NCBI GenBank assembly: GCA_017430365.1
Contig: JAFRNC010000007.1
Span: 1-62,825 of the forward strand
Direction of reading: 5' to 3'
DNA from: Bacteroidales bacterium
GTDB taxonomy: Bacteria > Bacteroidota > Bacteroidia > Bacteroidales > UBA932
Length of the DNA: 62,825 bases
Position numbers and translations under genes: made by a program. Below, piece after piece: positions 25,875 to 33,957 of this stretch. Positions within the stretch are counted from its first letter, which is position 1. Every line of letters begins with the position of its first letter. Under the pieces are notes generated by a model, which had not been told where the DNA came from, did not search any database, and saw nothing but the letters and a program-made list of their open reading frames with translations.

Positions 25875-26278
25875 CGGACCGGTCCGCGTTCAGCCATTCT
25901 CTTGTCGCGACGGCCTTTCTCCTTGCCGAACGAGGATTTCATGTATTTGCGCCACTGTTCTTCGGTGAAGACCTTCTCTAAGGCCTCGTCGGTCGCGGCC
26001 ATCCATTTGTCGGACACGGCCTGGAAGGTTTCGCTGTTGCTGGCGCCGGTCTTCCGGGTGGCTTCGATTTCCGCCATCATTGCGGGATAGTTGTACTGGA
26101 GGATGGAGTCGACGTAGAATACCTGTACGTCGTCCAGTTTGTAGCTGTTGGTAAGGTTATCCAGCAGGTTGTTGATTATCTGGTTGATGTCGGGCTGCTG
26201 GGGCTCCTGCGCCGGTACGGCCTGTACCGTCGCGAACGCCAGGATGGCGGCTGTCAGGATTTTCTGCAGGGTTTTCAT
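25871..26278 (-). CDS. Secreted small protein of unknown function
   Basis: The start is the ATG at 26278, where MKTLQKILTAAILAFATVQA gives a clear signal peptide; the longer frame upstream lies over the neighbouring gene. The 135-residue product continues with a helical, Glu/Lys-rich region and the segment EKVFTEEQWRKYMKSSFGKE, similar in style to small periplasmic proteins with a repeated W-K helical motif. No family was identified. Its ATG overlaps the stop of the upstream BACON lipoprotein (26275-26278), so the pair is an operon. Confidence 0.7.
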   Translation of the reverse strand: MKTLQKILTAAILAFATVQAVPAQEPQQPDINQIINNLLDNLTNSYKLDDVQVFYVDSILQYNYPAMMAEIEATRKTGASNSETFQAVSDKWMAATDEALEKVFTEEQWRKYMKSSFGKEKGRRDKRMAERGPVR

Positions 26279-26652
26279 TCGGATGGCTGTTCTGGTTGCT
26301 GGGGTTTCCCCTCCTGTATTACGACAAGGTCTCTCTGTATGATTTCCGAGTGGACAGGAAGGACCGCCGTCCTGGCCGACTCGCCTTCGTTTTCGCTGAC
26401 GCGTATCATTACGTGGCAGCTTCCGTCGAACCAGTCGGGGTTGGTGGTGATCCATTCGGCGTCCAGTCCGGGACGTACGGTGGTGATGACATTGGTCGTG
26501 ACGAAGACCTGCTGCGAATCGGGCGCGGCCCCGAACCTGAGGGTGTCGGGCGCTACGCTCACTTCCGGGAGCACGTACTTCTCGCACGCCGTGAACTGTG
26601 CGGCGAAGGTCAGAAGCAGGGCTGATGCCATTATGACGGAGAGTTTTCGCAC
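26275..26652 (-). CDS. BACON-like lipoprotein
   Basis: A GTG at 26652 is the best start: it yields VRKLSVIMASALLLTFAAQF followed by TAC, a lipoprotein signal with Cys27, and lies just after a promoter-like element (26674-26681). The 125-residue product consists of one Ig-like BACON-type domain (SVAPDTLRFGAAPDSQQVFV, WITTNPDWF) and a Pro/Gln/Glu-rich end. BACON domains are thought to bind glycans or mucin, or to act as spacers. An ATG at 26631 is the alternative start but would lose the positive N-terminus. Confidence 0.7.
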   Translation of the reverse strand: MRKLSVIMASALLLTFAAQFTACEKYVLPEVSVAPDTLRFGAAPDSQQVFVTTNVITTVRPGLDAEWITTNPDWFDGSCHVMIRVSENEGESARTAVLPVHSEIIQRDLVVIQEGKPQQPEQPSE

Positions 26653-26673
26653 CGGGTTTTTCGTTTTATGGTG

Positions 26674-26681
26674 CGAAGGTA
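26674..26681 (-). promoter_or_regulatory. Possible -7 element of the 26652 operon
   Basis: The minus strand reads TACCTTCG, one mismatch from TAnnTTTG, 21 bases before the GTG. Confidence 0.4.
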
Positions 26682-26695
26682 TGAAAAAAAACTGA

Positions 26696-26703
26696 TATAT
26701 TTG
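26696..26703 (+). promoter_or_regulatory. -7 element of the 26708 gene, four bases from the ATG
   Basis: TATATTTG is an exact match; only four bases (26704-26707) precede the ATG, the same spacing as at 24265. Confidence 0.65.
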
Positions 26704-26707
26704 TGGC

Positions 26708-27328
26708 ATGAAAAAGTACCTGATCCTCGCTTTCATGTCGCTGATGCTCCTCTCCTGCACCCAGGAGTCGGAGATTACCGTCGAGCCTGACATCACGTCG
26801 TACCGGTTCGACCCTTCCGGCGGATCCCTGGACGTGGTCATTTTCACCAACGGTTCCTGGACCGCCACCTGCGCCGATCCCACCGTAACCCTTACTCCCG
26901 ATTCGGGTGACTATACCGCTCCGATGCACATCACGGTCGGTCCGAACCTGGACTATCGTACCAAGTCGATCAGGGTGGAACTCGTTTCCAGGATCGAAGG
27001 CAAATCCCGCAACGGCCGCATAGTCCTTACCCAGGACTGCCTGCCGTTCATTTTCTGCGAGGAGCCTTCCGTCAGGATAGGCGCCGCCGGCGGGACCGCA
27101 CGTTTTTCAGTCAATTCCAACGCACCGTGGAAAGTGGCGGGAACGACGATGGACGGGGAGTCCTTCTCCCTGCCGGTCGATCCCCTGCGCCATGACGCCA
27201 ACCGGGTCGAGGTGTCGGTACTGATACCCTCGAATGACAGCGGCAAGGTCCGCACTTTCACCGTCACCCTCGCACTGGAGGAGAATTCCTCCACCAAAGT
27301 CGTACTTACAGTTTCCCAGGAGGCATGA
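26708..27328 (+). CDS. BACON-domain lipoprotein
   Basis: The 206-residue protein has a lipobox LLSC (Cys16) after MKKYLILAFMSLMLL. Two BACON-like Ig domains follow: one with SYRFDPSGGSLDVVIFTNGS and one with PSVRIGAAGGTARFSVNSNA; both have the usual aromatic/NG-rich strands. It is a probable outer-membrane, surface-exposed glycan-associated protein. It lies one base before another BACON lipoprotein and is divergent from a third (26275-26652). Confidence 0.8.
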   Translation: MKKYLILAFMSLMLLSCTQESEITVEPDITSYRFDPSGGSLDVVIFTNGSWTATCADPTVTLTPDSGDYTAPMHITVGPNLDYRTKSIRVELVSRIEGKSRNGRIVLTQDCLPFIFCEEPSVRIGAAGGTARFSVNSNAPWKVAGTTMDGESFSLPVDPLRHDANRVEVSVLIPSNDSGKVRTFTVTLALEENSSTKVVLTVSQEA

Positions 27329-27329
27329 T

Positions 27330-27701
27330 ATGAAAAAGTTGGTTGTTTTCCTCGCGGCCTGCCTGTTCATGCTGGCGTCATGCGAACCTGATCCGGTGAT
27401 TTCGGTTTCCCGCACCAACTACATCTTCGATCTTTTCGGAGGCGACAAGACTGTCAAGGTGACGGCAAACAACGACTGGAACGTAATGACCGATGCCGAT
27501 AAATCTTTCCTGACAATCTCTCCCATTGCCGGAAGTGGCGACGGGTCGTTCCTCCTTCATGTCGAACCCAACACCAGCAGGTCCAGCCGTTCGGCCCAGA
27601 TCCTGGTAATATGCTCCAGCCGTTCCACCTCTGAAACCTGCATCATCTCCGTCATGCAGGAGGGTGCAGACTTCGACCTCACCGAGGCTGCTAAGAAGTA
27701 A
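27330..27701 (+). CDS. BACON-domain lipoprotein (single domain)
   Basis: The start is at 27330, one base after the previous stop; the longer upstream frame lies over the preceding gene. The 123-residue product has a lipobox LASC (Cys17) and one BACON-like domain (VISVSRTNYIFDLFGGDKTV, then NDWNVMTDADKSFLTISPIA). It is likely surface-anchored next to its neighbour. The last 11 bases overlap the end of the convergent ComF gene. Confidence 0.78.
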   Translation: MKKLVVFLAACLFMLASCEPDPVISVSRTNYIFDLFGGDKTVKVTANNDWNVMTDADKSFLTISPIAGSGDGSFLLHVEPNTSRSSRSAQILVICSSRSTSETCIISVMQEGADFDLTEAAKK

Positions 27702-28416
27702 AAGCCAATATCGCACAACTGACCCTGAAGCCTGCGGCTGTCAGGGGAGCGGCGCTTGCCGCCAGTGTAGAGCCGGTGGTGAGAACGTCGTCGACCAGCA
27801 GCAGTTCCCCTGTTCCCTCCGCCCTTAATTCTGCGACACGTTCCGCATCGATGCGGAAGGCTCCCTCCACGTTTTTTGCCTTTGCAAGCCCCTTCAACCC
27901 GGTCTGCGTCCTGGTGTGGCGCCGGCGCCGGAGCAATCCCGTTTCCAGCGGGAGACCCATCGCCCCGGCGATTCCCCGGGCGATATCTTCAGCCTGGTTA
28001 TAGCCTCTTTTCCACCGGCGAAGGGGATGGAGCGGTACGGGGACGACGGCCTGGCAGCGAAGGAATTCCCTGTTTGTGGCCAGCTTCTCGCCCAGCATGA
28101 ATCCCATACGGTAACCCAGACGCCGCCGGCCGCCATATTTCACGGCATATATTATCTTCCTGTAGTCGCTTCCGGCGCGGAAAAAGAACAGGGCGGCTGC
28201 GGCCTGCGGTTCGAAGCGCGCGGCCAGCCTTTCGAACGCGGCGTTCTGGACAGTCTCCCACTGGTATGTCAGCGGAAGGTCGTCGAAACATTCACGGCAG
28301 ACATCCTCCTCGCCGGTTTCGAGAGGATGCCCGCAAACGCGGCAGCGCCGGGGGAAGAAAAGATCCCTCAGTCCGGTCAGTGAAAGAAACAATTGTCTGG
28401 AAAAGAAACCGCACAT
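27691..28416 (-). CDS. ComF-family phosphoribosyltransferase-like protein
   Basis: The 241-residue protein has a zinc-ribbon-like start with Cys25, Cys28, Cys40 and Cys43, and at the C-terminus the PRPP-binding motif LLLVDDVLTTGST. The middle part (YAVKYGGRRRLGYRMG and VPLHPLRRWKRGYNQAE) is typical of the ComF/GntX family. ComF is required for DNA uptake in naturally competent bacteria; other members have unknown roles. No other competence gene is close by. It overlaps the BACON gene end by 11 bases. Confidence 0.92.
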   Translation of the reverse strand: MCGFFSRQLFLSLTGLRDLFFPRRCRVCGHPLETGEEDVCRECFDDLPLTYQWETVQNAAFERLAARFEPQAAAALFFFRAGSDYRKIIYAVKYGGRRRLGYRMGFMLGEKLATNREFLRCQAVVPVPLHPLRRWKRGYNQAEDIARGIAGAMGLPLETGLLRRRRHTRTQTGLKGLAKAKNVEGAFRIDAERVAELRAEGTGELLLVDDVLTTGSTLAASAAPLTAAGFRVSCAILAFTS

Positions 28417-28460
28417 ATCCTTCGCCCCTGAAAATCCGGGGCAAGATAGTCAAAAATGAC

Positions 28461-28468
28461 TATTTTTG
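28461..28468 (+). promoter_or_regulatory. -7 element of the 28474 gene, five bases from the ATG
   Basis: TATTTTTG matches the consensus and covers an in-frame ATG at 28456, which therefore cannot be the start. Five bases separate it from the ATG at 28474. Confidence 0.65.
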
Positions 28469-28473
28469 CAATC

Positions 28474-28923
28474 ATGACGGATTCACGCATAACCGATTTC
28501 ATAGCGGAGCACCATGTGCTTACCATTGCGTGTCTCTCCCGGGACGGCGGGGAGATATGGTGCGCCAACGCATTCTATGTGTTCGATCCCGGGGAAGTGG
28601 TTTTCATCATCACCTCTTCGGAGGATACGCTTCATGCACGGATGTTTCTGGAGAATCCTTCCGTGGCCGGTTCCGTGGTGCTCGAGACGGAGGAGATAGG
28701 AAAGATCCGCGGCCTCCAGTTCTCTGGTAAAGTGCGCCGGTGTGAAGGCGGTTTGTTCGACCGTTCCCGCCTCAGATATCTGAAACGCTTCCCCTATGCC
28801 GTGTTCAAAGGGGGCGAGGTGTGGCAGATTGTGCCCGATGTCCTGAAATATACCGACAACCGTCTGGGTTTCGGGAAGAAGTTGTACTGGAGGAGGGAAA
28901 AAGAGGGGGAATCCTCCGAATAA
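28474..28923 (+). CDS. Pyridoxamine 5'-phosphate oxidase-like flavin protein
   Basis: Start chosen at 28474 because the promoter element lies over the earlier ATG. The 149-residue protein has the split-barrel signature: MTDSRITDFIAEHHVLTIAC then SRDGGEIWCANAFYVFDPG, as in small FMN- or F420-binding PNPOx-like proteins. It may reduce or oxidise a small molecule, or act as a heme- or flavin-binding protein; no substrate is implied. It precedes the diadenylate cyclase gene by 18 bases, which has its own promoter. Confidence 0.85.
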   Translation: MTDSRITDFIAEHHVLTIACLSRDGGEIWCANAFYVFDPGEVVFIITSSEDTLHARMFLENPSVAGSVVLETEEIGKIRGLQFSGKVRRCEGGLFDRSRLRYLKRFPYAVFKGGEVWQIVPDVLKYTDNRLGFGKKLYWRREKEGESSE

Positions 28924-28927
28924 TTGC

Positions 28928-28935
28928 TATATTTG
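28928..28935 (+). promoter_or_regulatory. -7 element of cdaA, six bases from the ATG
   Basis: TATATTTG is an exact match; only six bases (28936-28941) precede the ATG. Confidence 0.6.
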
Positions 28936-28941
28936 TAGAAT

Positions 28942-29721
28942 ATGTTTGACTTCATCGACATCTCCTTCATAGACGTGCTCGACGTGCTTATGGTCGGCCT
29001 GCTGGTCTATTGGCTCATCAGGGTGGTCCGGGGGACGTCGGCTGTCAATATATTCCTCGGAGTCCTGCTGCTCTACGTTATCTGGATCGCCTCCCGCGCC
29101 CTCGGCATGAAACTGCTCTCATTCATACTGGGACAGGTGCTGGGAGTGGGCGTGGTGGCTCTTCTGGTGATTTTCCAACCCGAGATCAGGCGGTTCCTGC
29201 TGCGCATCAGCTCCAGCACGACCGCGGCGCAGAAAGGCGTGTTCAACAAGTTGTTCCGCCAGGCCAAGACGGGAGGCATGCCCTCCCGCGAGATGGAGGA
29301 ACTGACGGCCGCCTGCCGGAAGATGTCCGAGACCCGTACAGGAGCGCTCATAGTCCTGAGGCACGGATCATCCCTCGGCGACATCCTCGAGACCGGGGAC
29401 GAAATCGACGCCCGCATCAGCAGGCGCCTGATAGAGAACATATTTTTCAAGAACTCCCCGCTCCACGACGGGGCAATGATCATTTCGGACATACGCATCC
29501 TCGCCGCCCGCTGCACGCTCCCCATAACCCAGCGCCAGGATATCCCCGCGCACTACGGCATGAGGCATCGTGCGGCTATCGGCATGTCGGAGGTGTCCGA
29601 TGCGTCGGTCATAGTGGTTTCCGAGGAGACGGGCGACATTTCTTTCGTGTCGGAGGGCAGGATACGCACAATGGGCAGCATCACGGAACTGCGCCTGGCA
29701 ATAGAAGAATCATACAAGTAA
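28942..29721 (+). CDS. cdaA: Diadenylate cyclase (CdaA type)
   Basis: The 259-residue enzyme makes the second messenger c-di-AMP from two ATP. The N-terminal third has three hydrophobic helices (about 10-85) placing it in the inner membrane. The DAC domain has the metal/substrate motif HDGAMIISD and the RHR motif (MRHRAAIG). c-di-AMP usually controls potassium homeostasis and cell-wall stress. The start at 28942 follows a promoter element closely. The MutS2 gene starts 12 bases downstream. Confidence 0.95.
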   Translation: MFDFIDISFIDVLDVLMVGLLVYWLIRVVRGTSAVNIFLGVLLLYVIWIASRALGMKLLSFILGQVLGVGVVALLVIFQPEIRRFLLRISSSTTAAQKGVFNKLFRQAKTGGMPSREMEELTAACRKMSETRTGALIVLRHGSSLGDILETGDEIDARISRRLIENIFFKNSPLHDGAMIISDIRILAARCTLPITQRQDIPAHYGMRHRAAIGMSEVSDASVIVVSEETGDISFVSEGRIRTMGSITELRLAIEESYK

Positions 29722-29733
29722 GGGGGACGGATC

Positions 29734-32220
29734 ATGGTGCTGGAACGGAAAATAGGGTTTGATAAAGTCAGGGAGAGGATATCCGCCAAATGTGCGACGC
29801 AGTACGCGCTGAAAAAGGTTGCGGCAGAACAGATATCCCACGACGGCGACGAGATCATGTTCAGGCTGCGGCTTACCGACGAGATGCGGCTCATCTGCCT
29901 CTTCGAGGACTCTTTTCCCGCGGGAGGCTATCTCGACACCAAGGCTTTCCTGATGCCGCTCCAGGCAGAAAACACCATGATTGACCTGCCGTCGCTCCGC
30001 TCCCTCCGTATCAGTCTCGACACGCTCCGCCGCATCCTGGCCTTCTTCAGGGAGTGCAAGGACGACCTCTATCCCACTCTCAGGCAGATTTCATCTTCGG
30101 TCAGCTACGAACCTGAGATTTCCCGCCGCATCGAGGGCATCCTGGACCGCGCCGGCGAAGTGAGGGATACCGCATCCCAGGCCCTCGGCGAGATCCGCCG
30201 CACCCTCAAGTCGAAGGAGGGGCAGGTCTCCCGCCGCATCAACGCCATCCTCGGCAGTGCCAAGAGCGAAGGCCTTGTGGACGGGGACGTCGAGGTCGTG
30301 GTCCGCGACGGGCGCGTCCTCATACCGGTTCCGGCAGGGTCCAAGAAGAAACTGCCCGGCATAGTATTCGACGAGTCGGCGACTGGGAAAACGGCGTTTA
30401 TAGAGCCTTTCGAGATAATAGAGATCGAGAACCAGATACGCGAACTGCAGTTCGAGGAACAGCGCGAGATCGCCCGCATCCTCTTCGAATTCACGGAATT
30501 CCTGCGTCCGTACCTGGGAGGACTCATAGCCGCATCCGAATATATAGGCGAGATCGACTTCATCAGGTCCAAAGCCCTGGTTGCCCTCGACATGATCGCC
30601 GGCATGCCCATTCTCTCCGACAACGGCGAGCTTAATCTCCGCCGCGCGCGCCATCCCCTGCTTGAGGCTTCGCTCCGCAGGGAGAAGAAAGAGATAGTGC
30701 CGCTGACCCTCTCGCTTTCGAAGGAGAAGCACATCCTCCTGATCTCCGGGCCGAACGCGGGAGGAAAATCGGTGTGCCTCAAGACTGTAGGCCTGCTGCA
30801 GTATATGTTCCAGTGGGGCATGCTCATCCCGACGTCAGAGGTGAGCGAGATGATGATTTTCGACAGCATCTTCATCGACATCGGCGACGACCAGTCGCTG
30901 GAGAACGACCTTAGCACCTACAGTTCCCATCTGAAGAACATGCGGGAGATCCTCACCAACGCCACATCCTCTTCCCTGGTGCTTATCGACGAATTCGGCA
31001 GCGGTACCGAACCCGCGGCGGGCGGAGCCATAGCCGAGGCGGTGCTGGCGCGTCTCGACGCCATGGGTGCCTACGGAGTGATCACCACCCACTATACCAA
31101 CCTCAAACTCTATGCGGACAAGAGTTCGGGAGTGATGAACGGGGCCATGCTTTTCGACGGCGCGGCCATCAAGCCCCTGTTCCAGCTGCAGCAGGGTATG
31201 CCCGGCAACTCCTTCGCCTTCGAACTGGCGCGCAAGATGGGGCTTCCTTCCGACGTGGTGAAGGATGCCGAGGAACGCGCCGGAAGCGAATTCGTCAACA
31301 TAGAGCGCAATCTGCGCCAGATTGCCCGCAGCCGCCGCGTCCTCGATGAGAAGCTGGCCCGTATCAAGAGCACCGACAAGACCCTCGAAAGCCTGACGGA
31401 CAAATACCAGAAGGAACTGGGCGAGGTCAAGGCCCTCAAGAAAGAGATACTCGACGAGGCCAGGCGCGAGGCCAGAGAGATATTGTCCGAGGCCAATAAG
31501 CAGGTGGAGCGCACCATACGCGAGATCCGCGAATCCCAGGCCGCAAAGGACAAGACCCGCACCGCCCGCGAGAACCTTTCCAAATTCAAGGAAAGCCTCG
31601 AGCAGGAGCATCCCAGCGGGAACGACGAGGCTATCGAGCGTAAGATGCAGCAGATAGTCGCCAGGAAGGAGAGGGAACGCGCCCGCAAGGAAAAGCGCGG
31701 CGAAGCGCCGGTACAGCGCAAGGAAAAGCCGGTCGTGGACAATTCCCCGCTCAAGGTTGGCGACAAGGTGAGGCTGAAGGACAACGACATGGTGGGAGAA
31801 GTGACCCAGATAGCCGCCAAATACATCTCCGTGTCCGTGGGGAGCATCATCTCGAAACTTGCACCCGGCAAGGTGGAGAGGATATCCAACCAGCAGTACA
31901 AAGAGAAGTCCCGCAACACCTTCCGTCCAGTAATCCACTACGACAGCGAGTCGATCAGTCGCCGCAAACTCGAGTTCCGTCCCACGATCGACATCAGGGG
32001 GGAGAGGCTGTCCGATGCCCTGGAGATTGTGATGCATTTCATAGACGACGCTACAATGGTGGGGGTGGGACAGGTGAAGATACTCCACGGAAAGGGCAAC
32101 GGGGTGCTCCGTGAGGAGATAAGGAAATACCTGAGGACGGTACCTGCCGTCAAATCGTTCCGTGACGAGGCCGTGCAGCAGGGCGGGGCCGGGATCACGG
32201 TTGTCGAAATGGACGTATGA
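29734..32220 (+). CDS. mutS2: Endonuclease MutS2
   Basis: The 828-residue protein has the MutS core without the mismatch-recognition domain I: lever and clamp helices, Walker A GPNAGGKS (from about residue 339), Walker B VLIDEFGSGTE, a long coiled coil and a C-terminal Smr nuclease domain (TIDIRGERLSD, then VKILHGKGNGVLREEIRKYL, about 745-828). MutS2 suppresses homologous recombination and in some bacteria rescues collided ribosomes. It has no MutL partner here. It probably shares a transcript with cdaA. Normal length for the family. Confidence 0.95.
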   Translation: MVLERKIGFDKVRERISAKCATQYALKKVAAEQISHDGDEIMFRLRLTDEMRLICLFEDSFPAGGYLDTKAFLMPLQAENTMIDLPSLRSLRISLDTLRRILAFFRECKDDLYPTLRQISSSVSYEPEISRRIEGILDRAGEVRDTASQALGEIRRTLKSKEGQVSRRINAILGSAKSEGLVDGDVEVVVRDGRVLIPVPAGSKKKLPGIVFDESATGKTAFIEPFEIIEIENQIRELQFEEQREIARILFEFTEFLRPYLGGLIAASEYIGEIDFIRSKALVALDMIAGMPILSDNGELNLRRARHPLLEASLRREKKEIVPLTLSLSKEKHILLISGPNAGGKSVCLKTVGLLQYMFQWGMLIPTSEVSEMMIFDSIFIDIGDDQSLENDLSTYSSHLKNMREILTNATSSSLVLIDEFGSGTEPAAGGAIAEAVLARLDAMGAYGVITTHYTNLKLYADKSSGVMNGAMLFDGAAIKPLFQLQQGMPGNSFAFELARKMGLPSDVVKDAEERAGSEFVNIERNLRQIARSRRVLDEKLARIKSTDKTLESLTDKYQKELGEVKALKKEILDEARREAREILSEANKQVERTIREIRESQAAKDKTRTARENLSKFKESLEQEHPSGNDEAIERKMQQIVARKERERARKEKRGEAPVQRKEKPVVDNSPLKVGDKVRLKDNDMVGEVTQIAAKYISVSVGSIISKLAPGKVERISNQQYKEKSRNTFRPVIHYDSESISRRKLEFRPTIDIRGERLSDALEIVMHFIDDATMVGVGQVKILHGKGNGVLREEIRKYLRTVPAVKSFRDEAVQQGGAGITVVEMDV

Positions 32221-32627
32221 CCATCATGAAAAAGAGATTCCTGCTTGCATCTTCCATCCTGGCCCTGCTGACCATGGTCTCCTGCTCTTCTCCCGAAAAG
32301 CGGGTCTGCACCGCCGCGGAAGATTTTCTCAAGGCATATTATTCCGGAGACTGCGGAAAGGCGGCGAAGTTATGCACACCCCGCCTTGCGGAACTCGTTT
32401 CCAAAGGAGCGGTTGATTCCGGAAGGGTGCCCGGGGAAACGGTACAAAAAATGAAAGAGGCCTCATTGCAGACCTCTTTCAAAATCATTTCTGTCGATCT
32501 GGACCGTGAAACCGGGAAGGCAGTGGTACACTATGAACTGACGATTCCCGGCTCTTCCCTTCCGATCCCCAAGGATTTAGCCCTTGAGATTGAAGGCCGC
32601 ACGGCAGCGGTCGACGGAATCGAGTAG
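32217..32627 (+). CDS. DUF4878-like lipoprotein
   Basis: The ATG at 32217 overlaps the mutS2 stop (ATGA); the ATG at 32226 is an alternative and gives the tighter lipoprotein signal ([20 protein letters not shown]). The mature part has the NTF2-like DUF4878 layout: [20 protein letters not shown], helix, then beta strands including FKIISVDLD and [11 protein letters not shown]. The final 51 bases overlap metK on the other strand, so its C-terminus is encoded in DNA that also encodes the end of MetK. Function is unknown. Confidence 0.82.
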   Translation: MTIMKKRFLLASSILALLTMVSCSSPEKRVCTAAEDFLKAYYSGDCGKAAKLCTPRLAELVSKGAVDSGRVPGETVQKMKEASLQTSFKIISVDLDRETGKAVVHYELTIPGSSLPIPKDLALEIEGRTAAVDGIE

Positions 32628-33821
32628 CTCCCATCCGAAGAACTGCACCTGCTTCCTGACGGGACGTCCGTCCCTGATAAGTTCGACCTCTTTCACAAAG
32701 GGGTCGCGGCCCATGTGGCCGTATGCCGCGGTGGGTTCGTAGATCGGGTTTGTGAGTCCGAATTTCGCCACGATGGCCGCCGGCCGCAGGTCGAAGATCC
32801 TGCCTACGGTTTCGGCGATCTCTCCGTCGCTCATCCCGGTGTGGGATGTGCCGAAAGTGTTGACGAAAATGCTCACGGGCTTTGCCACGCCGATGGCGTA
32901 GGAGATCTGGATGAGGATCTCGTCCGCCACTCCGGCCGCCGCCATGTTCTTGGCGATGTAGCGGGCTGCGTAAGCTGCGCTGCGGTCGACCTTGCTCGGG
33001 TCTTTCCCGGAGAAGGCTCCGCCGCCGTGGGCTCCGCGGCCGCCGTAGGTGTCGACGATGATCTTGCGTCCGGTAAGTCCCGTGTCGCCGTGGGGGCCGC
33101 CGATGACGAACTGCCCGGTAGGGTTGACATGGAGTATCATGCCATACTTGAAGAGGGCCGCGTTGTCGGCGCTCAGGCGCGCCTTGACCCTTGGCAGCAG
33201 GATGGTCTCGACATCTTCCCTGATACGGGCCTGGGAAACGTCGGGATCGTGCTGTGTCGAAAGGACCAGGGTGTGGATGTGGTGCGGAGTGTGGTCGTCG
33301 TCATATGCGACTGTGAACTGGCACTTGGCATCGGGCCTCAGATAGGGCATGGGGGAGTTCTCCTCCCTGCGGATGCGTGAAAGCTCGATCAGCGTCATGT
33401 GGGCCAGGGTGAGCGGGAGCGGCATGAATTCCGGGGTCTCGTTGCAGGCATAACCGAACATCATGCCCTGGTCGCCTGCTCCCTGGTCATCGCCGTCGCG
33501 GTCGACGCCGCGGGCGATGTCGGCGCTCTGTTCGTGAAGGGCGGAGATTACGGCGCACGAATCGGCGTCGAAATGGTATTCGCCCTTGGTGTAGCCTATA
33601 CGGCGTATGGTACGGCGCACTACGCCCTGGATGTCGACGTATGCGTCATGGGAAGTAACCTCGCCGCCGACGACGGCGAGACCGGTGCTGACGAAGGTTT
33701 CGCAGGCTACGCGCGAAGCGGGATCCTGCCTCAGGAAATCATCGAGAATTGCATCGGAAATCTGGTCGGCCACCTTGTCGGGATGGCCTTCTGAAACGGA
33801 TTCAGAAGTGAAAAGATACAT
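32577..33821 (-). CDS. metK: S-adenosylmethionine synthetase
   Basis: The start is the ATG at 33821, where [20 protein letters not shown] is the standard N-terminus; upstream codons in the frame lie in the leader. The 414-residue enzyme makes SAM from methionine and ATP. Conserved parts include [36 protein letters not shown] and FGTS. A SAM-II-like riboswitch lies just before the start and the promoter element is at 33885-33892, so expression is probably repressed by SAM. The last 51 bases run under the convergent lipoprotein gene. Confidence 0.97.
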   Translation of the reverse strand: MYLFTSESVSEGHPDKVADQISDAILDDFLRQDPASRVACETFVSTGLAVVGGEVTSHDAYVDIQGVVRRTIRRIGYTKGEYHFDADSCAVISALHEQSADIARGVDRDGDDQGAGDQGMMFGYACNETPEFMPLPLTLAHMTLIELSRIRREENSPMPYLRPDAKCQFTVAYDDDHTPHHIHTLVLSTQHDPDVSQARIREDVETILLPRVKARLSADNAALFKYGMILHVNPTGQFVIGGPHGDTGLTGRKIIVDTYGGRGAHGGGAFSGKDPSKVDRSAAYAARYIAKNMAAAGVADEILIQISYAIGVAKPVSIFVNTFGTSHTGMSDGEIAETVGRIFDLRPAAIVAKFGLTNPIYEPTAAYGHMGRDPFVKEVELIRDGRPVRKQVQFFGWELLDSVDRCRAAFNLKG

Positions 33822-33822
33822 A

Positions 33823-33872
33823 ATTTTAGCCTTTTTTAGAGTGGTTGGCAAGCAGTCAAATCCATCCACTTT
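33823..33872 (-). promoter_or_regulatory. SAM-II-like riboswitch before metK
   Basis: On the transcript, P1 pairs AGUGG (33870-33866) with CCACU (33844-33840). Between them is a loop with the conserved GAUUU and then UUGCC (33851-33847), which pairs with GGCUAA (33831-33826) as P2, including the U·U opposition. The link between P1 and P2 is eight bases, A-rich. The GCUAAAA ending and the GAUUU are the SAM-II consensus. P2 and the adjacent AAAAAAGG ribosome-binding-like stretch sit directly before the metK ATG, so ligand binding would block translation. Based on pattern matching by eye, not on a covariance-model score. Confidence 0.72.
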
Positions 33873-33884
33873 GGTTTGGGACGG

Positions 33885-33892
33885 CAAAGGTA
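33885..33892 (-). promoter_or_regulatory. -7 element of metK
   Basis: The minus strand reads TACCTTTG, an exact match. Transcription should start about seven bases downstream, just before the riboswitch. Confidence 0.7.
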
Positions 33893-33924
33893 GGTGATTA
33901 ATTTTCAGAAACAAAAAATATTGT

Positions 33925-33932
33925 TATTTTTG
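33925..33932 (+). promoter_or_regulatory. -7 element of the nuclease lipoprotein gene
   Basis: TATTTTTG is an exact match, 25 bases before the ATG at 33958. Confidence 0.65.
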
Positions 33933-33957
33933 CAAGATATTACAAGCCCGTTTGAAG

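Noticed and set aside
28456..28473. Upstream start for the PNPOx-like protein
   Set aside because: The ATG at 28456 lies upstream of the -7 element at 28461-28468, so transcription would begin downstream of that ATG.
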